From NCBI GenBank assembly GCA_937876225.1, contig CALFIC010000076.1:1-26340 (forward strand): DNA of 26,340 nucleotides, in the 5' to 3' direction. This document shows, piece by piece, positions 10,312-18,823 of the stretch (position 1 is its first letter; each line of letters opens with the position of its first letter). A program made the position numbers and the translations under genes. The notes under the pieces are model-generated. The model searched no databases, was not told the DNA's origin, and saw only the letters and a program-made list of their open reading frames with translations. Origin of the DNA: an uncultured Chloroflexota bacterium. Lineage in GTDB: Bacteria; Chloroflexota; Chloroflexia; Chloroflexales; Roseiflexaceae.

Positions 10312-10340
10312 ACTATAGCATCTCTGTATTTTGATGTCAA
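10312..10340 (-). promoter_or_regulatory. Near-consensus sigma70-type promoter of the importer operon
   Basis: Minus-strand TTGACA (10340-10335), a 17-nt spacer and TATAGT (10317-10312). The -35 is perfect and the -10 has one deviation. It is the strongest promoter seen in the window. Transcription would start near 10305 and run through the relic into the two permease genes. Confidence 0.78.
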
Positions 10341-10715
10341 TGAACGTTGCCATGCACATGTTTTCATTTTCACAAGTAGCATACCGTTACCATACCGCGG
10401 CTAGATCTGCGATTGATTATTTGTTGTTTGACGTGTAATCGTTTGTAAGGCTTTGTGATGCATTATAGTCCTGCACAGGATATTTGATGAAATGTGGAAG
10501 ATCGTCATAGAGTACGACGGTATATTCCGAATTGTTTGGATATGATAACCATGACAACGAATATGAATTTGTATATAAAAACAGAGACATAGGTAGTTCA
10601 GTTTTCAGCGTAATCAGTAAAATAGCGTAGTGATGCCTGTTCTTTCGTGGTGCCATGGTGAGACACACCGCGCTAATCTACGCTAAAATAGGCACAGTAT
10701 TAGTGAGAGCTTGCC

Positions 10716-13700
10716 ATGATACAACGTGTTTTGTTACCAGTCTGGTATAGCGTTATGACGCTGTTTGTGATAATCATCATTGCCGCGCCACTGTCGACAT
10801 TGGCAGTGCAGGTTATTAGTCGTGTTCAACAACGTGGCAAACCGGTCGTTGCCCCGATTACGACCCAACGCGAAGAAATAATCCCCATGCCGGCATTACC
10901 CGATGAAGAGCCGGTATTGATTCAACCAATGCAATTCCAGACGATTTCGAGTGGTAGTGGCCATATTTGTGTGGTGACGCAATCGGCACAGGTCAAGTGT
11001 TGGGGTGATAATCGCCAAGGCCAACTCGGTGGGGGTAGTGACGGGAACGCCATTACGATGAGCTCCAACCCAGTGCGTGTCAGCGGTCTGGTTGATGTGG
11101 GTGCCGTGACGTCAGGTGATACGCACTCATGTGCCTTGCAACCACGGATTGCACGCGTGTATTGTTGGGGCGGCAATCAATTTGGCCAATTAGGTAATTC
11201 CACTAACGGTCCGCAAACAAATCAACCAGTGCCCCAACAAGTTGTCGGTGTGGGACGGGTTGTGCAAATTGTCAGTGGATCAAATCATACGTGTGCTCGC
11301 CAAGATGACGGGGCGGTGCGTTGTTGGGGTGATAACCGACGTGCCCAAATCGGCGATGATCAACGGCAACGGGCAATCGATGCGTATGCGATTAAAGGCT
11401 TGCCGACGGATATTACGGCGATAGCCGCTGGAGGCAATCATAATTGTGCCATGACGAGCACCGGCGCCGTTTGGTGTTGGGGCGAAAACGCTGTTGGACA
11501 AGTCGATGGTCATCCAGGCAACCCTATTACGTCACCAATAAAAATCACCGATATTCCAGTGGCCAATGCGATTGTGTTGACCACACAACAAAGTTGTCTC
11601 GTCGATGCCGCAAACTCATTGTGGTGTTGGGGGCATGGTGCATTACCTCATCAAATTCTCGTGCCTGCCCCAATCGTGCGGGTACGGGGCAGTAACGCCG
11701 ATGTACTGTGTGCGGTATTGAACAATAATAATTTGGGATGTATGAGTGATCAAGATGCGCAAATTACCCAAACACCAATGTTTGGTGCACTTGATGTAAC
11801 TATGACCAACAATAGTGCGTGTGTCCTATTGCGCGCTGCCAAAATCGTCTGCCATGGTGATAATCAATTTGGTCAACTCGGTGCAACTATCACTGATACA
11901 TCGCACGCACAATTTGTGTTAATGCGGTTGGGTGCCACTACTGATGTAATGGCTGGTGGGATTGCGCATATGTGTGCGCTGTGGCAACAAGGGCGCGTCC
12001 AGTGTTGGGGCCGTAACCTTGAAGGTCAATTAGGGGCACCCGTACAGCGCGACCAACCCAATCCAACCTCCCCCGAAATCAATGGTGTTACGAGTATAGT
12101 GGCAGGGAGCCAACATACCTGTGCGTTGCGTTATGACCAACAAGTCTATTGTTGGGGCGCCAATGGGTCTGGGCAATTAGGAGTAGCTGATTTTCAAAAT
12201 CATCCCCGTCCCCAACAAATCTGGTCACTGTCGCATGTTGCGACAGTGAGTGCAGGGAGTAACCATACCTGTGCTCTGCAGCAAGCAGGACGCGTATGGT
12301 GTTGGGGTGCAAATAATGCTGGCCAATTGGGTCACACTGGTCCCGCACAAGCACAGCCAAGCGCAATTGAAGCACTTCCTGCTGTTGTAGCAGTAACTTC
12401 AGGTGGTGATAGTAATTGTGCCCTACAAAATGATGCGACGGTGGTATGTTGGGGCGCGCCGTTACTCCCCAATACACCGGCGTTTACACCGATTGCCAAT
12501 CTGGTTGACGTGGTTGATGTCAAAATCGGTTGGCATCATGCCTGTGCGTTACGCGTTGATGGTGCGGTGCTCTGTTGGGGCGCCCAGTCGTTTGGACAAT
12601 TTCAAGGTGATGCGCACACTCCCCAATTGATTGCCGGATTGCCCCCATTGCAATCGATTGCGACAGGGGGCCGACATACGTGTGGGATTGATGCCATGCA
12701 TCAGTTGTGGTGCTGGGGTGCGAATGACCAACACCAAATAATTGCAACCGGGGGAAGTGCAATTGTAACGATGCCACAAATGGTGCTTACAGGAGTGTCA
12801 CACGTTGCATTAGGCTTTACGACGACTTGTGCCCGGTTGCAAATCGGCCAAACAAGCTGTTGGGGGGATAGTAGCTATGGCCAGCTTGGGAATGGCACCT
12901 ATGAATATGATGCAACCCACCCCTATGTGAGTGGCTTAAATGATGGATTTGCGATTACAGCAGGGGGTAACTTTAGTTGTGCAGTGCTCAAACATGTGGC
13001 GACACGATGCTGGGGTGGAAATGAATATGGTCAACTTGGTGATGGCACGACAAATACTGCCGCCTTGCCGCAAACTGTCCGGAGCAACGATGAAGTCGTC
13101 ACCATTGCGGCGGGGAGTGCACATGCCTGTTTGATTGTGAGTGATGGAACGGTGCGTTGTTGGGGGCATAATAATTATGGGCAATTAGGCAATCAGGCTA
13201 CCGAAGACAGTAGCACGCCGGTGATTGCTGCCGTCCAACAAGTAGTGGCAATTTCCCTTGGGCAATCACATAGTTGTGCGTTACTCCAAGATGGTGGTGG
13301 GGCCTGTTGGGGTCGCAATGACGATGGTCAATTAGGCAGTGGCAGTACGGCTTCTTCGGGCATGCCATTGCGCGTGGCTGATTTGGCGAATGCGGTGGTG
13401 TTGAAATCAGGTGGCAATCATACCTGTGCCGTATTGCAATCAACCAAAGTTGTCTGCTGGGGGCGTAACCAACAAGGTCAATTGGGCATCGGTGATGTCG
13501 GTCCTGGATTATCTACTCCAACGTCGGTGCCTGGCTTGAGTGGTGTCACAGATATTAGTTTGGGTATGGATCATTCCTGTGCATTGACCCAAAATGGCCA
13601 AGTCTATTGTTGGGGCTGGAATCGTTATGGCCAAGTCGGTATGGGAACTGTGGGTGATACTGCATTTATTACGCACCCGCAATTAGTCGCTGATGTAGCG

Positions 13701-15269
13701 AATGTCGTAGCCATTACCACAGGTGATAATCATACCTGTGTGTTGCAACGTAATGGTGACGTTCGTTGCTGGGGCGATAATTATAGTGGTCAGCTTGGGG
13801 TGAGTACTGTAGTAGGAGATGCGGGAACGCATCCTTCGGCTGCGCTTGTGACTGGTTTGCATAACGTTGTGGCGATTGCTGCAGGTGGCGCCCATACTTG
13901 TGCCTTGTTGCAACGTGGCGATGTCGCTTGTTGGGGTTGGAATGCTGTTGGGCAAGTCGGCAATGGTGCGGGTGGCGCTGCCCAAGATATCGTATCTCCT
14001 CAGCCAGTCGTCGGTCATTTGGGAGTGACTGCAGTTGGTGTTGGTCCGAATCATATTTGTATGGTCGATAACCATGGCACCGTCTGGTGTTGGGGGGATA
14101 ATGGGTTTGGTCAGCTGGGTATCGGTAGTCAAATCGGTGGCACTACCCGTACTTTACCAAGTGAGGTTGATGCTGCTGCCAATACTGTCGCCGTGACCAC
14201 TGGCGCAAATCATACCTGTGCCCTTTTGGTCACCAACGATTTGAATTGTTGGGGGCGCAATACGATTGGTCAATTAGGGAATTCATTTAGTGGGGATTTG
14301 GCGGATAGTCCAGTTCCCTATTTTGTGGGTAATTTTGTCGGTGTGACCGCATTTGCGGTGGGTGGTGATCAAAGCTGTGCGATTGTGTCTGGTCAAATCT
14401 ATTGTTGGGGTGATAACCAATATGGCCAGATTGCTTCAGAACCAGTGGGGATTGGTGAATTTCGTACCACACCAACTCCTGTTTTGGGGGTGACTACCGC
14501 CATTGATGTCGTTGTTGGTGCCCAACATGTCTGTGCATTACTCGAAAACGGCACCGTTACTTGTTGGGGGCGCAACAATCAACACCAGCTTGGCTATGCG
14601 GGTACGGAAATGAGTATTACTCCGCAAGAAGTTCCGAATGTCCATGATGTCATCGCACTTGCTGCCGGGAATAATCATACCTGCGCCATCCAAAAAAATC
14701 AGCGTGTTGTGTGTTGGGGGAGCAATCAAAATGGACAGCTTGGGGTGGTGGGAAGTGATATCGTCAATGCCCAACAAGTTGATGGCATCAACGATGCCGT
14801 CGCTATCGCTGCTGGTAGTGCGCATACCTGTGTCCTTACAACGACGCATACGGTGCGTTGTTGGGGCAATAATACCTACGGCCAAATCGGTGTCGCGCCG
14901 GATCCTGCTACGACCTCACCCTTGGGCTTGACGACAGTCCCTGATCTGCAATCGGTAACGACTATCGCTGCGGGAGGGGATCGGACCTGCGCAATCCTCG
15001 AAAGTACCGAACTGTGGTGCTGGGGAGCGAACCCCGCTAATTTATTGGGAGTTACTGCCAACCCCGACCGCAATACGCCGGTCATGGTACAACAATTATG
15101 GGAAATGCGGGTGGCTTCGCTCCCGATTCAAATCCCAACCACCATCCCCACGTTGCCGCCACTGGCTCCAAGTGCAACGGTACGCCCCACTCGCATGGTG
15201 CGCCCTACTGCCACATTAATCAAAAAACATTTCCCTACCCCTGTCATCTGGAGAAGGACGAATCCATGA
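10716..15269 (+). CDS. Giant anchored or secreted protein with 28 RCC1-type repeats
   Basis: A 1517-residue protein with one hydrophobic N-terminal segment (about 9-31), acting as a signal peptide or anchor, and a long outer part. From about residue 72 it consists of 28 repeats of roughly 50 residues with consensus HTCAL....V.CWG.N..GQLG, the RCC1 beta-propeller blade. Every repeat keeps two cysteines about 10 residues apart (56 in all), even degenerate repeat 6 (LCAV...GCMS) and repeat 7 (CHG). The count equals four seven-bladed propellers. A Pro/Thr-rich tail (from about 1470) ends in basic residues, with no second membrane segment. Eukaryotic RCC1 is a Ran exchange factor, but bacterial relatives are generally of unknown function, so a binding or adhesion role is only a guess. 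Its last 4 nt overlap the ATP-grasp gene. The ribosome binding site is weak. Confidence 0.92.
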   Translation: MIQRVLLPVWYSVMTLFVIIIIAAPLSTLAVQVISRVQQRGKPVVAPITTQREEIIPMPALPDEEPVLIQPMQFQTISSGSGHICVVTQSAQVKCWGDNRQGQLGGGSDGNAITMSSNPVRVSGLVDVGAVTSGDTHSCALQPRIARVYCWGGNQFGQLGNSTNGPQTNQPVPQQVVGVGRVVQIVSGSNHTCARQDDGAVRCWGDNRRAQIGDDQRQRAIDAYAIKGLPTDITAIAAGGNHNCAMTSTGAVWCWGENAVGQVDGHPGNPITSPIKITDIPVANAIVLTTQQSCLVDAANSLWCWGHGALPHQILVPAPIVRVRGSNADVLCAVLNNNNLGCMSDQDAQITQTPMFGALDVTMTNNSACVLLRAAKIVCHGDNQFGQLGATITDTSHAQFVLMRLGATTDVMAGGIAHMCALWQQGRVQCWGRNLEGQLGAPVQRDQPNPTSPEINGVTSIVAGSQHTCALRYDQQVYCWGANGSGQLGVADFQNHPRPQQIWSLSHVATVSAGSNHTCALQQAGRVWCWGANNAGQLGHTGPAQAQPSAIEALPAVVAVTSGGDSNCALQNDATVVCWGAPLLPNTPAFTPIANLVDVVDVKIGWHHACALRVDGAVLCWGAQSFGQFQGDAHTPQLIAGLPPLQSIATGGRHTCGIDAMHQLWCWGANDQHQIIATGGSAIVTMPQMVLTGVSHVALGFTTTCARLQIGQTSCWGDSSYGQLGNGTYEYDATHPYVSGLNDGFAITAGGNFSCAVLKHVATRCWGGNEYGQLGDGTTNTAALPQTVRSNDEVVTIAAGSAHACLIVSDGTVRCWGHNNYGQLGNQATEDSSTPVIAAVQQVVAISLGQSHSCALLQDGGGACWGRNDDGQLGSGSTASSGMPLRVADLANAVVLKSGGNHTCAVLQSTKVVCWGRNQQGQLGIGDVGPGLSTPTSVPGLSGVTDISLGMDHSCALTQNGQVYCWGWNRYGQVGMGTVGDTAFITHPQLVADVANVVAITTGDNHTCVLQRNGDVRCWGDNYSGQLGVSTVVGDAGTHPSAALVTGLHNVVAIAAGGAHTCALLQRGDVACWGWNAVGQVGNGAGGAAQDIVSPQPVVGHLGVTAVGVGPNHICMVDNHGTVWCWGDNGFGQLGIGSQIGGTTRTLPSEVDAAANTVAVTTGANHTCALLVTNDLNCWGRNTIGQLGNSFSGDLADSPVPYFVGNFVGVTAFAVGGDQSCAIVSGQIYCWGDNQYGQIASEPVGIGEFRTTPTPVLGVTTAIDVVVGAQHVCALLENGTVTCWGRNNQHQLGYAGTEMSITPQEVPNVHDVIALAAGNNHTCAIQKNQRVVCWGSNQNGQLGVVGSDIVNAQQVDGINDAVAIAAGSAHTCVLTTTHTVRCWGNNTYGQIGVAPDPATTSPLGLTTVPDLQSVTTIAAGGDRTCAILESTELWCWGANPANLLGVTANPDRNTPVMVQQLWEMRVASLPIQIPTTIPTLPPLAPSATVRPTRMVRPTATLIKKHFPTPVIWRRTNP

Positions 15270-16507
15270 CTACGCCACGTATTTTGTTTGTCTCGACGTC
15301 ATCATCGTATCGCAATCATGCATTTATTCGGGCGGCCCAATCACTTGCGATGGATTGGTTGTTGTTGTGTGATACGGCACTAACCACCGAATATGCCAGT
15401 AGTGGTATGGTCTATAACCCCGCTGAGTACCCAGCGTTGATTTCGTCACTGAAAACTCGTCATCAGCAGCACCCATTTGTATGGTGTATGGCACTTGATG
15501 ATAGTGGCGCTCATATCGCCCAACAGATTGCAAGTGATTTGGGTTTACCCCATAATTCTGCCACGGCCACCGAAGCTGCCCGCAATAAATATGCTATGCG
15601 TTTGGCATTACAAACGACCGATATTCCCCTGCCGTGGTTTCGTCGTTTTTTTAGTAATGATGATATCGCGCATATCACTGCAGTTGTGCCATATCCGTGT
15701 GTCATCAAACCACTCGAACTTAATGGGAGTCGCGGGGTAATGCGTGCGGATACTCCGGCACAATTAATGATTGCGCATACACGGTTGCTTCGTATGTTGG
15801 CAACGTTGTACCCGCGCCACACAGCACATGAATTTCTGATCGAATCATTTATTCCAGGGAATGAAGTGGCTCTTGAGGCGATGATGGACAATGGTGTGTT
15901 GATTCCATTGGCCTTGTTTGACAAACCCGACCCCCTCGATGGTCCCTTTTTTGAAGAAACAATCTATGTCACCCCGTCCCGCCTACCCGATGCAACGCAA
16001 CACACGATATATACAATTACCCAAAAATCCGCGCTTGCCATAGGATTATTCAATGGCCCGGTACATGCCGAATTACGCATCAACAATGATGGGATTTATA
16101 TAGTTGAAATTGCCGGGCGGTCGATTGGCGGACTCTGCTCGCAAACGCTACGTTTTGGCAGTGATGAATCACTCGAGATGCTGATTGTGCGCCAAGCGAG
16201 TGGCTTACTAGCAACTACACCCGCCCGCCGCCATGAAGCAGGCGGCGTGATGATGATTCCTATTCCTACCAGTGGAATTTTGCACCAAGTGAATGGTGTA
16301 GAATCTGCCTTGACGGTGCCATTAATTGAATCAATTGAAATTACCAGCCCGCTCCACCAGCCGATTGTGACCTTGCCAGAGGGCGAAAGCTACCTCGGGT
16401 TTATTTTTGCTCGTGGTCAAGACCCCGCCGCTGTCGAACAAGCATTGCGTGATGCACATGCTTTGTTGCGCATTCAAATCACCCCCGATATCCAATTAAT
16501 TGCCTGA
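15266..16507 (+). CDS. ATP-grasp ligase, L-amino acid ligase-like
   Basis: A 413-residue cytoplasmic ATP-grasp enzyme. The family couples a carboxylate to an amine through an acyl phosphate; closest in style are L-amino acid/dipeptide ligases of the BacD/DdaF kind. An N-terminal pre-grasp domain (FVSTSSSYRNHAFI) is followed by the ATP-binding strand YPCVIKPLELNGSRGV (Lys148), EFLIESFIPGNEVALEAM (about 189-206), and the metal/ATP segment GPVHAELRINNDGIYIVE (Glu281) with AGRSIGG. The C-terminal part (about 325-405) resembles the extra domain of amino acid ligases. AGAAGGA lies 7 nt before the ATG, which overlaps the stop of the RCC1 gene (ATGA), so translation is coupled and the frame upstream of 15266 is not used. 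Substrates are unknown. Confidence 0.88.
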   Translation: MTTPRILFVSTSSSYRNHAFIRAAQSLAMDWLLLCDTALTTEYASSGMVYNPAEYPALISSLKTRHQQHPFVWCMALDDSGAHIAQQIASDLGLPHNSATATEAARNKYAMRLALQTTDIPLPWFRRFFSNDDIAHITAVVPYPCVIKPLELNGSRGVMRADTPAQLMIAHTRLLRMLATLYPRHTAHEFLIESFIPGNEVALEAMMDNGVLIPLALFDKPDPLDGPFFEETIYVTPSRLPDATQHTIYTITQKSALAIGLFNGPVHAELRINNDGIYIVEIAGRSIGGLCSQTLRFGSDESLEMLIVRQASGLLATTPARRHEAGGVMMIPIPTSGILHQVNGVESALTVPLIESIEITSPLHQPIVTLPEGESYLGFIFARGQDPAAVEQALRDAHALLRIQITPDIQLIA

Positions 16508-16552
16508 TTAAACAATCCGCGCATTACGTTGCTTTTTACAAAAAATAGCCAT

Positions 16553-16593
16553 AAAAAACGTACCTTGACACATTTAATCGCGTCAAGATACGT
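16553..16593 (-). terminator. Intrinsic terminator of the double YggX gene
   Basis: On the minus strand a 12-nt stem with one mismatch (arms 16593-16582 and 16569-16558) is followed by six T, 27 nt beyond the stop of the YggX-like gene. The convergent ATP-grasp gene ends 45 nt to the left; the stem may also slow its transcripts but has no T-tract in that direction. Confidence 0.85.
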
Positions 16594-16620
16594 AGTTGAT
16601 TCGCTATATTGATTCAGCTG

Positions 16621-17163
16621 TTATTTGCGTGGACCGCCTTTGCTTGGCGCGGCTTGTTGGGGTGGGGCCCACCCTTCCGGGAGTTGCGCTCCTTCCCCAA
16701 AAAAGAACTCTTCCATTGATTGCAACAAGACTTTTTGTGATTGCGGATCAACCAAACTCATGCCGTAATGATTAATCAGAATCCGCTCTTGTTCGGGCCA
16801 CATGGCCCACGCCCGTTGTGATACATTTTCGTAAATCCGTTGTCCGAGTGCGCCGGGGAATGGTAGGTTTGCTAACCCAGGTAATTCGCGACCAAATTTG
16901 CTACAGACGACTAGCCGTTCACCTGGGGGTGGCCCAAAAAAGAACTCTTGGACAGCGGTCGCTCGTCGCCGCATAAAGGTTGGATCATTAGGGTCAAACT
17001 CAAAATGTTTGATGAGTAATTTTTCAATCGCAAGCCAAGCCTGCCAGGCGGGCTGCGAAATCGTCGCTTGGATACGTGCACCCAAAGCGCCGGGAAGTGG
17101 TGGCTGCGTCAGCGCCGGTAATTCTTTGTCAAAATACGCACAGTGTATGGTTGGTTCGCTCAT
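16621..17163 (-). CDS. Tandem-duplicated YggX-like Fe(2+)-trafficking protein
   Basis: YggX is a small (about 90 residues) cytoplasmic protein linked to protection of iron-sulfur clusters and iron trafficking. This 180-residue protein holds two copies: residues about 5-77 (HCAYFDKELPAL, PGALGARI, AWQAW, LLIKH, VQEFFFG) and 83-157 (VCSKFGRELPGL, PGALGQRIYENVSQRAW, ILINHYGM, MEEFFFGEG). Each keeps the N-terminal Cys (Cys8, Cys87); the register is 79 residues. The second copy is closer to the classic pattern, suggesting the first has diverged. A Pro/Ala/Lys tail ends the protein. AGGAGG lies 6 nt before the ATG at 17163; a longer frame to 17256 has no such site. It is transcribed alone, divergent from the formyltransferase operon. 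Confidence 0.9.
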   Translation of the reverse strand: MSEPTIHCAYFDKELPALTQPPLPGALGARIQATISQPAWQAWLAIEKLLIKHFEFDPNDPTFMRRRATAVQEFFFGPPPGERLVVCSKFGRELPGLANLPFPGALGQRIYENVSQRAWAMWPEQERILINHYGMSLVDPQSQKVLLQSMEEFFFGEGAQLPEGWAPPQQAAPSKGGPRK

Positions 17164-17254
17164 TACATACCTCCTGGATTGAATAACAACGTTGAATTGT
17201 TGTAAATCACATTGGTGTATCATAGCACGGTACGCCAATAAGGGAATGAATAGC
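17164..17254. promoter_or_regulatory. 91-nt divergent intergenic region
   Basis: It lies between the start of the double YggX gene (left) and the formyltransferase start (right), so it should carry promoters for both. Candidate -10 boxes overlap: TATCAT on the plus strand (17218-17223) and TATGAT on the minus strand at nearly the same place; neither has a good -35. A dyad ACAAC...GTTGT spans about 17188-17204. AAGGGA near 17240 is the ribosome binding site for the plus-strand gene. Confidence 0.35.
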
Positions 17255-18043
17255 ATGCGTTGTTTGGCAATGGAATGTCTTTTTAGTTACCGCTTTCTCC
17301 AGCAGGTATGGCAACACACCCCCGCCCAATTATTGATTTTGCCGGCGCCTGCGGGGCGTGCGAGCTGGCTCCAACCCCCCCGACCACAACAGACGATTAT
17401 GGCGACAAGTGTGGCCGAATTAGCGTCGTCGCATGGTATCCCCGTATTTTATATGGCACAGTGGGACGATTTATTGTCCCAAATTCCGGCTGGTGAGCCA
17501 CTCGTGACTGCTTGTTTCCCACGCCGGGTGCCTGTGCGTGTGTTGAATCATGCCCCGATCTGGAATGTCCATCCGTCGTTGTTGCCCGATTTACGCGGTC
17601 CTGACCCGTTGTTTTATGTGGCACGTGGTGATGCGCCAGCCGGTATCACCATCCACCAAATGGATGATCAGTTCGATACCGGCCCGATTGTTGCACAACA
17701 ATCAATTGACATAACCAGTTGTGTGAGTGAAGCTGATTTGATTCGTGTGCATGCACAGCTGGCAGCCGCGCATTGGCTGGCGGTATCAGCGTCGATTCCT
17801 ACGGGGAATTCACAACCGCCGCACGGGAGTTATGCGCCATTGCCACACGCGACCGATTTCACACTTGCGCCAGACTGGAGCCAGCAACGCACTCGCCAAT
17901 TCATGCAATTGACCAATTTGCGCCGGCATCCGTACTGGGTCGCTGCGTTACAACGCTGGGTGAGTGGATTGCATCCTTTTGGTGCTGTAGAAATCCCCTG
18001 TCACGATGGTATATTGCGTGCAGACGCGGTATCTACGCCATAA
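17255..18043 (+). CDS. Formyltransferase of the Fmt/ArnA/GART fold
   Basis: A 262-residue enzyme expected to transfer a formyl group from 10-formyltetrahydrofolate to an amine. It shows WNVHPSLLPDLRGPDP and GITIHQMDDQFDTGPIV, giving the catalytic triad Asn104, His106 and Asp141 of the family. The N-terminus MRCLAMECLFSYRFL mimics the usual MR..F.G...FS...L, and AGGGA lies 9 nt upstream, which fixes the start at 17255 instead of 17192. It is shorter than Met-tRNA formyltransferase (about 310) and its C-terminal part is unlike the tRNA-binding domain, so the target is more likely a small amine or sugar nucleotide. It is first in a four-gene operon with a dehydrogenase, a PLP enzyme and an unknown protein. 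Confidence 0.87.
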   Translation: MRCLAMECLFSYRFLQQVWQHTPAQLLILPAPAGRASWLQPPRPQQTIMATSVAELASSHGIPVFYMAQWDDLLSQIPAGEPLVTACFPRRVPVRVLNHAPIWNVHPSLLPDLRGPDPLFYVARGDAPAGITIHQMDDQFDTGPIVAQQSIDITSCVSEADLIRVHAQLAAAHWLAVSASIPTGNSQPPHGSYAPLPHATDFTLAPDWSQQRTRQFMQLTNLRRHPYWVAALQRWVSGLHPFGAVEIPCHDGILRADAVSTP

Positions 18044-18073
18044 TAATGTAAGAACCATACATTGGAGCAAAAT

Positions 18074-18814
18074 ATGACCACTGTGACGATTGTAACGGGT
18101 GCGGCGAGTGGAATCGGGGCAGCTTGTGCGCAATTATTGTGTGCGGCTGGCGTCACCATACTCGGCGTCGATCGTGATGTGATTCCCTGGCATGCGCCCA
18201 CGTTGCATCCCTTGCAAGTCGATGTAAGTGATGCAACTGCCCCCGCCCTGATTTGTGCCGCAGCGCATCACATCGCCCCCCAAATTGCCGGCTTGGTCAA
18301 TGCGGCTGGGATTATGCGGGTGGCGCATCCCTTTGCTGTGGACGAAGCGCATTGGGATGCGGTGATGGGGGTGAATGCCAAGGCAACATGGTTTTTGACA
18401 AGTGCGGTCCTCCAAGCCATGTTGCCGTGGCAATCAGGCAGTGTGGTGTTGCTGGCCTCTACTGCGGGCAAAACAGCTACGACTGTCATGCATCCCATCT
18501 ACAATATCAGTAAGGCGGCGGTGATTGCCATGACCAAAACATTCGCTCATACGGTGGCCTCCGCAGGTATTCGGGTGAATTGTGTCTGCCCTGGGGTGAT
18601 TGATACGCCCATGCAGAGCGCAGTAACAGCGGCGCTTGTAGACGAAACCCAAGATGCGGGATTGATTTGGCAACAACGGCTCGCCCGCGTCCCGATGGGG
18701 CGCAGTGGCGATGTAAACGAAGTCGCTGCCATGGTTCAGTTTTTATTGAGTGAACAAGCTAGTTTTGTGCATGGTCAAGCCATAAATGTATGTGGTGGCA
18801 TGGTGATGCAATAG
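18074..18814 (+). CDS. Short-chain dehydrogenase/reductase
   Basis: A 246-residue classical SDR oxidoreductase using NAD(P)(H) on an alcohol or ketone. It has the cofactor loop TGAASGIG (8-15), Asp33 after beta-2 (GVDRD, hinting at NAD preference), NAAG at 76-79, catalytic Ser129, Tyr143 and Lys147 (YNISK), the PG segment (CPGVIDTPM) and the family ending FVHGQAINVCGGMVM. GGAG is 6 nt before the ATG at 18074; a TTG 12 nt earlier in frame is a less likely start. It begins 30 nt after the formyltransferase and ends 9 nt before the PLP enzyme, so it is cotranscribed. The substrate is unknown; a hydroxy or keto amino-acid intermediate would fit the neighbours. Confidence 0.92.
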   Translation: MTTVTIVTGAASGIGAACAQLLCAAGVTILGVDRDVIPWHAPTLHPLQVDVSDATAPALICAAAHHIAPQIAGLVNAAGIMRVAHPFAVDEAHWDAVMGVNAKATWFLTSAVLQAMLPWQSGSVVLLASTAGKTATTVMHPIYNISKAAVIAMTKTFAHTVASAGIRVNCVCPGVIDTPMQSAVTAALVDETQDAGLIWQQRLARVPMGRSGDVNEVAAMVQFLLSEQASFVHGQAINVCGGMVMQ

Positions 18815-18823
18815 GAGCAATGT

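Larger units (their letters stand above)
9791..10715. other. 925-nt region without an intact gene between the importer operon and the RCC1 gene
   Basis: It contains the importer promoter (10312-10340), three dyads (10178-10197, 10231-10245, 10287-10305) and a 16-codon relic of a binding-protein start (10057-10107). Between 9791 and 10056 nothing recognisable was found; open frames there are short and unlike known proteins. Between 10341 and 10715 the DNA is A/T-rich and should hold the promoter of the RCC1 gene. TATAGT at 10464-10469 is a -10 candidate without a convincing -35; TAAAAT near 10689 is another weak one. Confidence 0.6.

Noticed and set aside
10417..10668. An 83-codon minus-strand open frame in the A/T-rich region upstream of the RCC1 gene
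   Set aside because: Composition is unlike a normal protein of this genome, no ribosome binding site was seen, no family is recognisable, and it lies where the RCC1 promoter should be. It could still be a small gene but is not supported.
15098..15265. A 56-codon upstream extension of the ATP-grasp gene
   Set aside because: It overlaps the Pro/Thr-rich end of the RCC1 protein in another frame and is low-complexity (His/Pro-rich); a good ribosome binding site supports the ATG at 15266.
10716..15269. The regular repeat pattern considered as a CRISPR array or satellite DNA
   Set aside because: The periodicity is at protein level in one open frame (about 50 residues) with diverged DNA copies; there are no identical direct repeats with unique spacers.
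17255..18043. Calling the formyltransferase the housekeeping Met-tRNA formyltransferase (fmt)
   Set aside because: It is about 50 residues shorter, lacks a recognisable C-terminal tRNA-binding domain, and is not next to peptide deformylase; the operon partners point to another substrate.
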